Source: CALKZN01 sp050633785
GTDB taxonomy: Bacteria > Pseudomonadota > Gammaproteobacteria > Arenicellales > Arenicellaceae
NCBI GenBank assembly: GCA_050633785.1
Contig: JBOEHE010000001.1
Location: forward strand, 50,535 to 114,534
Reading direction: 5' to 3'
Length of the DNA: 64,000 nucleotides
This document shows, piece after piece, positions 8,035-17,500 of the stretch. The notes under the pieces were generated by a model. The model did not search any database. It worked only from the letters and a program-made list of their open reading frames with translations, and was not told where the DNA came from. Within the stretch, counting starts at the first letter, position 1, and the number at the start of each line of letters is the position of its first letter. Both the position numbers and the translations under genes were made by a program.

Positions 8035-9570
8035 TTAATCAGCGACACAGCTACGAACCTCACTATTAGCATTTGCTTTTGACACACTAGACCCTGTTGG
8101 ATTGACAACTCTCACCGTTGCCACTTTATTTTGTGTAAAAAAGTCGACAGCATCTTTACCCTGTACTTTATTATTGCCCACCAAAGAGTCTTTTATCCCG
8201 CCGAAAGGCAAATAGGGATGCGGCGCACAAATACCAACATTAACCCCAACCATACCAACTTCAGCACTGTTGATAAATTTTTCAACATAGTAGCTATTCT
8301 GGGTAAATATACAAGCCCCGTTACCCATACGTTGGTTTTTTATCCACTGTAAAGCAGTATCAATACACCCTACCTTCATCACACTCAAAACAGGACCGAA
8401 TATTTCTTGTTGCGCTATTTGCATACAGGGAGTCACTTCAGTGAAAATAGTTGGCCCGACAAAATAACCTTTCTGATTTTGCTCCGGCAATACCGGATTG
8501 CGTCCATCCAATGCCAGATTCGCACCACCTTCAATACCAATGCGAATATAGTCTTCTATTCTGGCCTTGGCTTGAGCCGATATCACTGGCCCCATAAAAA
8601 CATCAGGGTTGCGCGCATCTCCCAAAGACACCTCTTTGGATGCTGCCAACAAACGTTGAACAAATTCATCATAAATTTCTGGCACCACCGCAATATTGGA
8701 TACTGCCAGACAACGTTGGCCCGCTGACCCATAGCCTGACATCAGAATATTCTCAATCAACAGGTCCATAGGGGCATCTTCCATGGCAACCAGAAAGTTC
8801 TTAGCCCCTCCTAATAACATGGTTTTTTTGCCCTGGCGACCACAACCTTCAGCAATAGACTTTGCTGTCGGAGTTGAGCCAACCAGGCAAACACCTACAA
8901 CATCATCATTATCGTACCAGGCCTCCACCACTTCACGATCACCATGAACCACGTTAACCACACCAGCAGGCAAACCAATATCTATCAACAACTGCATCAT
9001 TTTCTGCATGAATAAAGGTGATTCGCTAGAGGGTTTATAAACAAAGGTATTGCCAGTTGCTATAGCCACAGGAATGAACCAACCAAAGACTAATGCAGGA
9101 AAATTAAAGGGCGCCACACCGCAAAAGACTCCCAATGATTGCTTTATTACCCGACCATTGATGTTATTAGCAATCCCTTGAATCGTTTCTCCCTGCATCA
9201 AGCTTGGAACACTGCAAGCCATTTGCACAATTTCGATGACACGCGCAACTTCCCCGCGCGCCTCAGAGATATGCTTAGCCTGGTCCAATGCAATTGATTC
9301 GGCCAGCACTTCGATGTTTTCCTGCATGGCACTATATATTTTAAAAATATAATCCATACGCTTGGGTAAGGGTGTAGCAGACCATTCAGGATAAGCATCT
9401 GCTGCTGCTTGAACGGCCTGATTAGAAATAACCTGATTTGATAATGGCACTTCACCGATGATTTCACCTGTCGATGGATTATACAACGGCATGGATTTAC
9501 AACCCTCAGCTATGACCCACTTGCCATTGATAAAGTTTTTTATTTGATTCGATTCTTTGATGTTATTCAT
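8035..9570 (-). CDS. CoA-acylating (methyl)malonate-semialdehyde dehydrogenase, MmsA/DddC type
   Basis: A 511-aa aldehyde dehydrogenase. Visible features are the PFNFP motif (Asn near 156), the catalytic Cys near residue 287 in GQRCLAVSN, and LGGAKN where hydrolytic ALDHs have ELGG. Loss of that general-base Glu is characteristic of MmsA-type enzymes, which oxidise (methyl)malonate semialdehyde to acetyl- or propionyl-CoA plus CO2. I start at ATG 9570 (GGAA upstream) rather than a TTG six bases earlier. It is divergent from an iron alcohol dehydrogenase, matching the DddB/DddC pair of 3-hydroxypropionate catabolism in DMSP users. MmsA for valine or inositol is the alternative. Confidence 0.85.
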   Translation of the reverse strand: MNNIKESNQIKNFINGKWVIAEGCKSMPLYNPSTGEIIGEVPLSNQVISNQAVQAAADAYPEWSATPLPKRMDYIFKIYSAMQENIEVLAESIALDQAKHISEARGEVARVIEIVQMACSVPSLMQGETIQGIANNINGRVIKQSLGVFCGVAPFNFPALVFGWFIPVAIATGNTFVYKPSSESPLFMQKMMQLLIDIGLPAGVVNVVHGDREVVEAWYDNDDVVGVCLVGSTPTAKSIAEGCGRQGKKTMLLGGAKNFLVAMEDAPMDLLIENILMSGYGSAGQRCLAVSNIAVVPEIYDEFVQRLLAASKEVSLGDARNPDVFMGPVISAQAKARIEDYIRIGIEGGANLALDGRNPVLPEQNQKGYFVGPTIFTEVTPCMQIAQQEIFGPVLSVMKVGCIDTALQWIKNQRMGNGACIFTQNSYYVEKFINSAEVGMVGVNVGICAPHPYLPFGGIKDSLVGNNKVQGKDAVDFFTQNKVATVRVVNPTGSSVSKANANSEVRSCVAD

Positions 9571-9595
9571 TTGCAATTCCGAGTGTCACATTATA

Positions 9596-9677
9596 TTAAA
9601 TGATAATTATATTCTCATTATATTGACTTAAGATCAAGATAGTAATATTGTTAATTAATAAAATATTTATCATTTAA
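9596..9677. promoter_or_regulatory. Inverted-repeat operator region in the divergent ALDH/ADH gap
   Basis: The 11-base sequence TTAAATGATAA (9596-9606) recurs as its exact reverse complement TTATCATTTAA (9667-9677) in the AT-rich 189-base divergent gap. Between them lies the imperfect palindrome TTGACTTAAGATCAA (9623-9637). These are candidate sites for the neighbouring IclR regulator; AT-richness makes chance matches more likely. Confidence 0.35.
9623..9651 (+). promoter_or_regulatory. Possible promoter of the ADH-TRAP operon
   Basis: TTGACT at 9623-9628, a 17-base spacer, then TATTGT at 9646-9651 form a reasonable sigma-70 promoter 108 bases before the alcohol dehydrogenase start. The -35 overlaps the TTGACTTAAGATCAA palindrome, which would suit repression or activation by a bound regulator. 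Confidence 0.4.
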
Positions 9678-9759
9678 CAAATTATTTTCAAGGTCATGTT
9701 TTATTTATCCATAAATTTATAGACCCGACTACCAGCAGATCAACCTTTCGAGAGAAGCC

Positions 9760-10929
9760 ATGCAAGACACTATACGAGTTTGCACACCCAGATATTTACA
9801 AATAGGTAAAGGCAGCATCACACAGTTATCCAATGTTCTTAAAACCATTGGTTCAGCTAACCGCCCTCTAATTGTCACTGACAAAATGATGGTTGAGCTT
9901 GGACATGTAGATCGTATTAGACAACATTTAAACGAACATGGAATCAACTGTGGTGTATTCGATGAAACCATTCCAGATCCAACTGACACCGTCATAGAAG
10001 CAGGCTTAAACACCCTTAAATCTGGCGGATTTGACTGTGTTATAGGTCTTGGCGGTGGCAGTCCAATTGATACCGCCAAAGCAATCTCCGTTCTGTCTCA
10101 ACACAGTTCAAATATTCTGGACTACCGTCCGCCCAAACAATTTAATCAGGCCGGACTTCCCATAATCGCTATCCCTACAACCGCAGGAACTGGCTCAGAA
10201 GTGACCCATCATACGGTTATTGTGCATTCAGCTACACAGGAAAAGATTTCGTGTAGAGGTGAAGCATTTGTTCCCACTGCCGCAATCATTGACTATGAGT
10301 TGACACTGTCAAAGCCAAGTCGCCTGACCGCTGACAATGCCTTAGATACACTGACTCATGCAATTGAAGCGTATGTCAGTCATAAGGCAACACTTTATAC
10401 CGACAGACTTGCACTTGACTGTATGCGCCTGGTCACAAGCAACCTGAAAAAAGCCTATCTAGATCCTGGCGACATTGTGGCTCGCGAGTCCTTAATGCTG
10501 GCAGCCACTTTTGGCGGTTTAGCTTTTTCAAATTCATCCATTGCTCTGGTTCATGCCATGAGCCGTCCATTGGGGAGCCTGTTCCATGTACCACACGGAA
10601 TGGGCAATGCAATGCTATTGCCAACAGTCACTGCATTTTCCAAGCCAGCTGCATTAAGCCGCTATGCAGATTGCGCTAAAGCTATGGGCTGGGCCAAGGA
10701 TGATGACACCAATGATGCAGCAGCCAATGCATTAGTCAATGGACTCTATGCACTGAACGATCAATTAAATGTCCCTACGTTATCTGCGTTCGGTATAGAC
10801 AAAACTGCTTATGATGACGCAATTGACCAAATGGCTGATGACGCTATCCGTTCTGGCGCACCTGGAAACAATCCCAAGGCAAGCAGTAAAGAGGAAATAT
10901 CACACCTGTATAAACAAGTCTGGGCATAG
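9760..10929 (+). CDS. Iron-containing alcohol dehydrogenase (DddB-like candidate)
   Basis: A 389-aa group III alcohol dehydrogenase. The Rossmann-like half carries the GGGSPIDTAKA nucleotide loop (about residue 97) and the helical half carries the metal ligands in DNALDTLTHAIEAYVS and in HAMSRPLGSLFHVPHGMGNA (Asp plus three His). It is divergent from the MmsA-type dehydrogenase and is followed 61 bases later by TRAP genes, so it likely oxidises a hydroxyacid or alcohol imported by the transporter. Oxidation of 3-hydroxypropionate to malonate semialdehyde (DddB role) is the best guess from the MmsA partner. Other hydroxyacids or sulfonate-derived alcohols are possible. Confidence 0.85.
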   Translation: MQDTIRVCTPRYLQIGKGSITQLSNVLKTIGSANRPLIVTDKMMVELGHVDRIRQHLNEHGINCGVFDETIPDPTDTVIEAGLNTLKSGGFDCVIGLGGGSPIDTAKAISVLSQHSSNILDYRPPKQFNQAGLPIIAIPTTAGTGSEVTHHTVIVHSATQEKISCRGEAFVPTAAIIDYELTLSKPSRLTADNALDTLTHAIEAYVSHKATLYTDRLALDCMRLVTSNLKKAYLDPGDIVARESLMLAATFGGLAFSNSSIALVHAMSRPLGSLFHVPHGMGNAMLLPTVTAFSKPAALSRYADCAKAMGWAKDDDTNDAAANALVNGLYALNDQLNVPTLSAFGIDKTAYDDAIDQMADDAIRSGAPGNNPKASSKEEISHLYKQVWA

Positions 10930-10990
10930 AAACATTGAACAGACTATTCGATATATACATTACAACCATTTTATTAAAGAGGAGAATACT

Positions 10991-12082
10991 ATGACAATAT
11001 CAATACAGACTCTCACAGATTTTAGCCGCCGAGCATCCAGCATTGCGGCACTCTCTGCCTTGTTCTTGATAGCGGGTTTAAACATACCTGTTCACGCTGA
11101 AGAAAAAATTCGCTGGAAAGTTCAATCAACATTCAACACAGGCTGGCCTGCTCTGGGAGACCCTATTGCCCGTGTTTCCAAGACACTCAAAGAAGTGACT
11201 GATGGCCGCATCAATCTGAAAGTGTATGAACCGGGAAAAATTGTCCCGCCTCTGGAAATCTCACCTTCAATCAGTCGAGGTGATTTACCAGCAGCCTACA
11301 ATTATTTAGCTTACGATCAAGGTCGAATCCCTTCTGCAGTACTATTCTCAGCAGTCCCCTTTGGCATGGAACCTTGGGAATACGCCGCATGGTGGTTTGA
11401 AGGCGAGGGTTCAGCACTGGCAGCGGAACTGTACCATGGCCAAAATATCCACCCATTGCTGTGCAGTACAATTGGACCGGAAACAGCCGGTTGGTACCGC
11501 AAGCCGATTGAAAAACTCAGCGATATGAAAGGGTTGAAAATACGTTTCTCAGGTTTAGGAGGCATGGTTTTAAACCGTATTGGAGCTTCAGCAACGTTGA
11601 TGGCTGGAGGTGAAATTTTCGCGGCCTTGGAAAAAGGCACATTGGATGCCACTGAATATTCAATGCCAGCAATAGATGAAATTCTTGGTTTTTATAAAAT
11701 TGCTAAATACAATTTATTTCCTGGGTGGCACCAACCTTCCACATCCACTCACCTTTTGATCAATCTTGATGAATGGAACAAACTTTCTAAATCCGATCAG
11801 GCATTGTTTGAAATGGCATGTACAGCTGCAACCATGCGTGCAATCACTACTGGTGAGGCACTCCAGGGAGCCCAAATCAAAAATTTCGCTGATAAAGGAG
11901 TAACAGCAGCCAAACTACCCGATGAAGTCATTAATGAACTTAAACGCGTAACTGAAGAAGTAATGAAGGAAGAAGCCTCTAAGGACAAAGATTTTGCTCG
12001 CATCTGGGAGTCGCAAAAAGCATTCCATGCTGACTATCAAGTCTGGAAGGAATGGGGATATTTGCCACGCGACTTCAAATAA
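10991..12082 (+). CDS. TRAP transporter substrate-binding protein, DctP family
   Basis: The 363-aa product begins with a signal peptide ending VHAEE (about residue 37), then the extracytoplasmic solute receptor fold. It belongs to the mannitol/chloroaromatic (COG4663-like) group, recognisable from WKVQSTFNTGWP, VYEPGKIVPPLEI, AVPFGMEPWEYAAWW, GPETAGWYRKPIE, RFSGLGGMVLNRIGAS and PGWHQPSTSTHLLIN. A conserved Arg (in LKIRFSGLGG) usually clamps the carboxylate of the ligand. Where relatives often have an EWVGP segment this one reads EYSMP, so the pocket may differ. Start ATG has AGAGGAGA upstream. The substrate is likely an organic anion, identity unknown. Confidence 0.88.
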   Translation: MTISIQTLTDFSRRASSIAALSALFLIAGLNIPVHAEEKIRWKVQSTFNTGWPALGDPIARVSKTLKEVTDGRINLKVYEPGKIVPPLEISPSISRGDLPAAYNYLAYDQGRIPSAVLFSAVPFGMEPWEYAAWWFEGEGSALAAELYHGQNIHPLLCSTIGPETAGWYRKPIEKLSDMKGLKIRFSGLGGMVLNRIGASATLMAGGEIFAALEKGTLDATEYSMPAIDEILGFYKIAKYNLFPGWHQPSTSTHLLINLDEWNKLSKSDQALFEMACTAATMRAITTGEALQGAQIKNFADKGVTAAKLPDEVINELKRVTEEVMKEEASKDKDFARIWESQKAFHADYQVWKEWGYLPRDFK

Positions 12083-12101
12083 TAACAAAATAACACTGAA
12101 T

Positions 12102-12134
12102 GCTGCCCTATGATAAATTTCCTCATGGGGCAGC
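12102..12134 (+). promoter_or_regulatory. Intercistronic stem-loop between dctP and dctQ
   Basis: GCTGCCCTATGA (12102-12113) pairs with TCATGGGGCAGC (12123-12134) along 12 base pairs including one G-U, with a 9-base loop and no T tract. Such hairpins after binding-protein genes commonly protect the upstream mRNA and reduce read-through, keeping the receptor more abundant than the membrane subunits. Confidence 0.6.
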
Positions 12135-12167
12135 CAGTACAGTATTCAATGGAAACAGGCGGGACTC

Positions 12168-12764
12168 ATGCAAAAAACCGGCAATGATGATAAAACCATA
12201 ATGACCAGCAATTTGCCCCACCATGACACAACATCTGTCATGCGTGATAACGTTATTTCACAAAAAATTGATTCTCTAATCAGACTGATAGGAGAAATAT
12301 TCAGTTGGCTGTGGCTGGTACTTCTGGCAGTTATCATTGGCAATGTCATTTTACGTTATGTCTTTAGCCAGGGCATGATCGAGTTGGAAGAACTGCAGTG
12401 GTATCTATATGCTGCAGCCTGGCTAGCTGGCCTTTCTTATACGTTCATTGCCGACGGTCATGTGCGGGTTGATGTCATTTATGAAAAACTGCGCTTTCGC
12501 ACTCAGCTATGGTTGGAAATGACCGGGCTGCTATTACTGTTCCTGCCCTTTGTCTGTTTTATTATCTACTATTCAGTCCCCTTTGTTGAGCTATCCTGGC
12601 AAACCAATGAAACCTCTACATCAGCGAATGGCTTAGGTGCAAGGTGGCTGATAAAGGGCTGCCTTTTGTTCAGCTTCTGTTTGCTGCTGCTGGTGGGTAT
12701 ATCTCGGCTATTACGCGTAGCCACAACACTGGTTTACGGACCCGATCTGCGGGGTGAAAAATGA
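12168..12764 (+). CDS. TRAP transporter small membrane subunit, DctQ family
   Basis: A 198-aa protein with four hydrophobic segments (about residues 44-66, 80-98, 124-147, 163-185) and the WYLYAAAWLAGLSYTFIADGHVRVDV block typical of DctQ between helices 2 and 3. It forms the transporter with the large subunit, whose start overlaps its stop (ATGA). The assigned ATG gives an N-terminus longer than usual; an ATG at 12240 would shorten it by 24 residues, so the start is uncertain. Confidence 0.87.
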   Translation: MQKTGNDDKTIMTSNLPHHDTTSVMRDNVISQKIDSLIRLIGEIFSWLWLVLLAVIIGNVILRYVFSQGMIELEELQWYLYAAAWLAGLSYTFIADGHVRVDVIYEKLRFRTQLWLEMTGLLLLFLPFVCFIIYYSVPFVELSWQTNETSTSANGLGARWLIKGCLLFSFCLLLLVGISRLLRVATTLVYGPDLRGEK

Positions 12765-14122
12765 TAAGTGATCCAAGCCAGTACATGGCAATTGCCCTAT
12801 TCGCAGCCTTCATTATGCTCATTTTCTCAGGCTACCCAATTGCCTGGTTAATGGGTGGGCTGGCAGTATTATTCACTGCCATTTCTGTCTTTTCAGACAC
12901 GTACTTTGACACTTTCTTTGGTGTAGACTGGGGCTATAGTTCTATTGTTGTAGCTCGCATATACGCCGTCATGAACAACTGGGTATTAGTTGCTCTGCCT
13001 ATGTTTGTCTTCATGGGTATTATGATGGACAAATCAGGCATTGCCGAAGATTTAATGACAGACCTGACGAAACTATTCGGGCGCGTCCGCGGTGGCCTGG
13101 CAATTACTATTATTGTGATAGGCGTGCTATTAGCTGCTTCAACCGGGATCATCGGCGCATCAGTAGTATTATTGGCCATTCTCGGTGTACCGTTAATGCT
13201 TAAGCACCAGTATGATGCAGCTCTGGCTTGTGGTGTGGTCTGCGCAACTGGCACATTGGGCATTCTGATACCACCATCTATTATGCTAGTGCTGATGGCA
13301 GACCAGATCAGAGTTTCCGTTGGTGATTTATTTATGGGAGCAATGTTTCCTGGACTTATGTTAGGCGGTCTCTACACCCTTTTTATTTTAAGCTATGCCT
13401 TCTTACGACCAACCGTTGCCCCGGCACCCAGAGATGCTGAACCCATCACGTTTCAATTGATCCTGAATGTTCTAAAATCAACACTGCCACCAGCAGCTCT
13501 GATCATAGCGGTTCTTGGCAGCATCTTTTTTGGCATTGCCACCCCAACTGAAGCATCTGGTGTTGGCGCTTTAGGTGCTATGCTTTTAGCACTTACACGC
13601 AAGCGGCTCTCATTTGCCGATTTGCAACAAGTTCTGCAAGGCACTATGAAAACAACGGCTTATATCTTTGCCTTATTTGTTGGTGCAACTGCTTTTTCAT
13701 TGGTATTACGTGGCTTTGGCGGTGATGAATTGATCGAGAATGCACTCACCAGCCTACCCTTCGGACCAAACGGCGTTGTTGTTGTCATTCTTATTATTGC
13801 CTTCTTTTTAGGTTTCTTTCTTGATTGGATTGAAATCACCCTGATCATCCTGCCCCTTATTGCACCCGTGTTAAGCAATCTGGGTGTCGACTTGGTCTGG
13901 TTTGCTGTGATGTTTGCAGTTTGTCTGCAGACCTCTTTTATTACTCCACCTGTTGGCTTCGCACTTTTTTATATGAAAGGAGTGATCCCCAAAAGTGTCG
14001 ACATCCGCACCATCTATAAAGGGGTTATCCCTTTCATAATTATTCAGTTGATTGGCGTTGCCATGATTTACGGTTTCCCACAAATTGTAACCTGGCTTCC
14101 AGACATCGCTTACGGAAAATAG
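12761..14122 (+). CDS. TRAP transporter large permease, DctM family
   Basis: A 453-aa, roughly 12-helix membrane protein of the ion transporter superfamily. Family-typical stretches include SGYPIAWLMGGLA, LPMFVFMGIMMDKSG, GTLGILIPPSIMLVLMADQ, FFGIATPTEASGVGALGAM and GFFLDWIEITLIILPL. It drives sodium- or proton-coupled uptake of the ligand delivered by DctP. It overlaps dctQ by four bases and is followed by a stem-loop. The set dctP-dctQ-dctM behind an alcohol dehydrogenase indicates uptake plus first oxidation of one substrate. Confidence 0.93.
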   Translation: MISDPSQYMAIALFAAFIMLIFSGYPIAWLMGGLAVLFTAISVFSDTYFDTFFGVDWGYSSIVVARIYAVMNNWVLVALPMFVFMGIMMDKSGIAEDLMTDLTKLFGRVRGGLAITIIVIGVLLAASTGIIGASVVLLAILGVPLMLKHQYDAALACGVVCATGTLGILIPPSIMLVLMADQIRVSVGDLFMGAMFPGLMLGGLYTLFILSYAFLRPTVAPAPRDAEPITFQLILNVLKSTLPPAALIIAVLGSIFFGIATPTEASGVGALGAMLLALTRKRLSFADLQQVLQGTMKTTAYIFALFVGATAFSLVLRGFGGDELIENALTSLPFGPNGVVVVILIIAFFLGFFLDWIEITLIILPLIAPVLSNLGVDLVWFAVMFAVCLQTSFITPPVGFALFYMKGVIPKSVDIRTIYKGVIPFIIIQLIGVAMIYGFPQIVTWLPDIAYGK

Positions 14123-14129
14123 AATTACA

Positions 14130-14171
14130 AACAAGTATGTAGCTATTAATGCGAATAGTTACATACTTGTT
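14130..14171 (+). terminator. Stem-loop after dctM
   Basis: AACAAGTATGTAGCTATT (14130-14147) and AATAGTTACATACTTGTT (14154-14171) are inverted with one mismatch (an 18-base stem, 6-base loop) starting 7 bases after the dctM stop. It lacks a long T run but is placed where the TRAP operon should end; it may work as a terminator or 3' stabiliser. Confidence 0.5.
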
Positions 14172-14503
14172 ACGAAACTCATACACAAACCTTACTAAAG
14201 GAAATACAAGGCGCTGTAAAATGTAAGGCGTAAAAGGTGCTTATTTAACGCCATTGCCAAACTATTGGCAACAGCGTCATAGGACTGATATTTGCATGCA
14301 AAGGAATCGAAAATGTCGGGAGATTCAACCCATAAAATCCTGACTCTCTTCCCAGTCTCTTTGTTTTGAAATTGGCGGTTGACCTTCAGTGGTAAAACGA
14401 CTTTTCCCCGTGGATTGCTCTGGGGGTTGATCGCCTTTTACACTACAACGACTAACATCAATCGTTAAGAAAGCAACAAAACCTCAAAGAATATTCATTC
14501 AAA
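14172..14503. other. Gene-free gap before dnaE with minor structure
   Basis: No convincing gene is seen. A hairpin TTGCCAA-acta-TTGGCAA sits at 14254-14271 within a stretch of loosely inverted GGCGCTGT/ACAGCGTC segments (about 14211-14277) that could be a degraded repeat. On the minus strand 14325-14483 is open for about 52 codons with a polar Gln/Glu/Pro-rich translation, but it has no ATG, GTG or TTG start in frame and no ribosome binding site, so I treat it as non-coding or a remnant. Confidence 0.4.
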
Positions 14504-17500
14504 TCAATAATGCAAGGACACTCCTTCAGCACCCAGCAACACCTCTAAATCTTCAAGCATTTTCCCATTAGGACTTATCTGCATCGACCCATTTGACACC
14601 AGATCGACTTGGCCATGGCTTGATTGATAGACAATTTTGACAGAACAATTGGCATCAGGCTGAGCTTGTATTATCCCTTTTAGTTCTGCCATAAACTCTG
14701 GAGTCATTTGCGATGATGTTAAGTTTAACTGCAATTGTTTTGCCAATGTTGTACGAACAGTATCAATACTGTAAACATCATTGCCAACAATACGGGTTTC
14801 CCCAGTAAAACTGTTCATGCTGGCAATACCTTTGATAATCAAAACCTCATCTTTACGGATAATATCCTCATATTGCTCCAGAGTTTCAGCATATAAAGTA
14901 ACGTCCAATCGCGCTGATTTATCATCCAGAGTGACAAATGCCATCTTGCCGCGATTCGTATTTTTAACGCTGAAACCAACCATCAAACCAGCCATGGTAA
15001 CCGCTTTTTTATTGTTATTGCTGTCCACACTGATATCAACCAGAGGCGTGCTGGCAATCTGCCGAACTTCCGGCAGATATATGTCAATAGGATGGCCACT
15101 CAGATAAAGGCCCAGAGTGTCCTTTTCATACGACAACAACTCGTTCTTTTGCCATTCATCAACTTCGTTGAGTTGGCTCACAGTTTCCACTGGAGCTGCG
15201 ACTGAGAAGAGTTCATTCTGGCCAGCAGCCATTGATGAAGCCCGCTGGTTTGCTGCTTCTATCGCAATTTTAATGCTGGCTAACAGGCTTGCTCTATGAG
15301 CGCCAAAATCATCAAAAGCCCCGGCTTTTATCAATGATTCAAAGGCACGTTTATTCACTTTTTTGATATCAATACGATTGCATAAATCGAACATATCTTC
15401 ATACGGTCCACCCGATTCACGAACTTCGATCAAGTGCTCAATGACGGCTTCACCAATACCCTTAACTGCCCCAAGCCCGTAAACTATACGCTTGGTGTCC
15501 AAAGCACGGAAACGATAGTCACACTGATTAATGTTCGGTGGCAAAACAGTCAGCCCCATATTGTCTGCCTCGTTCAATAAAATCACCACTTTATCAGTAT
15601 GATCCATATCCGCAGACATACACGATGCCAGAAACTCTGTTGCATAATAATTCTTGATCCAGGTTGTTTGGTACGAAACAACCGCATACGCTGCAGAGTG
15701 TGATTTATTAAAACCATATTCAGCGAAGTACTCCATCAGACCGAAGACTTTGTTGGCAACCTCTTCGTCAATGTCCTGCTTTGCAGCACCTGCGAGAAAA
15801 ATTTCCCGCTGCTTGGTCATTTCCTCAACCTTCTTCTTACCCATGGCTCGGCGTAATAAGTCAGCCCCGCCTAGCGTATAACCTGCCATAAACTGGGCGA
15901 TTTGCATCACCTGTTCCTGATAAAGAATAACGCCATATGTTGGTTTTAAAATGGGCTCCAGGATTGGGTGATCGTAAACCACAGGCTCACGACCATGCTT
16001 ACGATTACAGAACGTTTTCTCCATATTCGCGCCAAGCGGCCCCGGACGATACAACGCCAATAAAGCCGTAATTTCTTCAAACACTTCCGGTTGCAAATCA
16101 ATGATCAACTTTTTCATACCAGATGATTCAAGCTGAAACAATGCTGTTGATTGACCTGTCTGCAGAAATTTATAGACCTCGGGGTCATCATACGGCAAGG
16201 TTGAAATATCAATCGGTTCCAGGCCTTGTTGCTGACGTTTTTGATTGATATCTTTCATCGCAGCATCGATGATGGTCAGCGTTTTCAAACCTAGAAAGTC
16301 AAACTTAACCAGCCCTACTTCCTCTAGATCGTCCTTATCGTATTGGCTGACAATTGAGGCGTTATTATCCTCACAATACAATGGGGTAAAGTCGGTCAAA
16401 TCACTCGGAGCAATCACCACGCCACCAGCGTGCTTGCCCACGTTTCGTGAAATACCTTCCAGTGATTTAGCCAAATCAATTAAATGCGTTACTTCATCTT
16501 CAGTGTCATAGCGCCGCTGTAACTCTTCTTCCTGTGCCAGGGCCTTATCGAGAGTAATTCCCAGATCGAACGGAATTAATTTAGCGATTTTATCTACAAA
16601 GCCATAAGGCATACTCAGAACCCGCCCAACATCACGCACTACCGCTTTAGCAGCCATGGTACCGTAGGTAATGATCTGAGATACTTTTTCACGACCGTAT
16701 TTGCGTGATACATAATCGATTACACGGTCTCTCCCTTCAACACAGAAATCCACATCAAAGTCAGGCATCGATACCCGCTCCGGATTTAAGAATCTCTCAA
16801 ATAGAAGGTCATACTCAATCGGGTCCAAGTCAGTGATACCCAATGCATAAGCAACAATTGAACCTGCCCCAGAGCCACGACCAGGGCCTACTGGAATATC
16901 ATTTTCCTTGGACCATTGGATAAAGTCAGCAACAATCAAAAAGTAGCCGGGAAATCCCATTTGATTAATGATGCCCAGCTCAAAGTCCATGCGTTGCATA
17001 TATTCGTCGCGGTTAGCTTCAACTTTATCTGCCCCTAACCTCAGTAATACGCGCTCCAAACCTTTCAGACTTTCATTACGCAAATGCGACTCAATTGTTT
17101 CACCTTGAGGAATAGGAAACTCAGGTAAATAGTAATCATCCATTGCCAATTCAAGATTACAGCGCTTGGCAATTTCAACGGTGTTGGCAATCGCAGATGG
17201 AATATCGCTAAACAACTCAATCATTTGTTCAGGCGATTTTAAATACTGTTCAGGAGTAAATTCTTTAGTCCGGCGCGGGTCAGTAATAGTGCGACCCTGA
17301 TGAATACAAATTCGCGCCTCATGTGAATCAAAGTCACTTTCATTGATAAAATGCACTTCATTCGTCGCCACCACAGGCAATTGATAGTGCTGTGCACACT
17401 GCATTGCAGCATCGATATATTCTGCTTGATAAGGCTTATTAGTACGATGCAACTCTATATAGAAACGCCCCGCAAACAAGGATTTATATTCCGTGACAAT

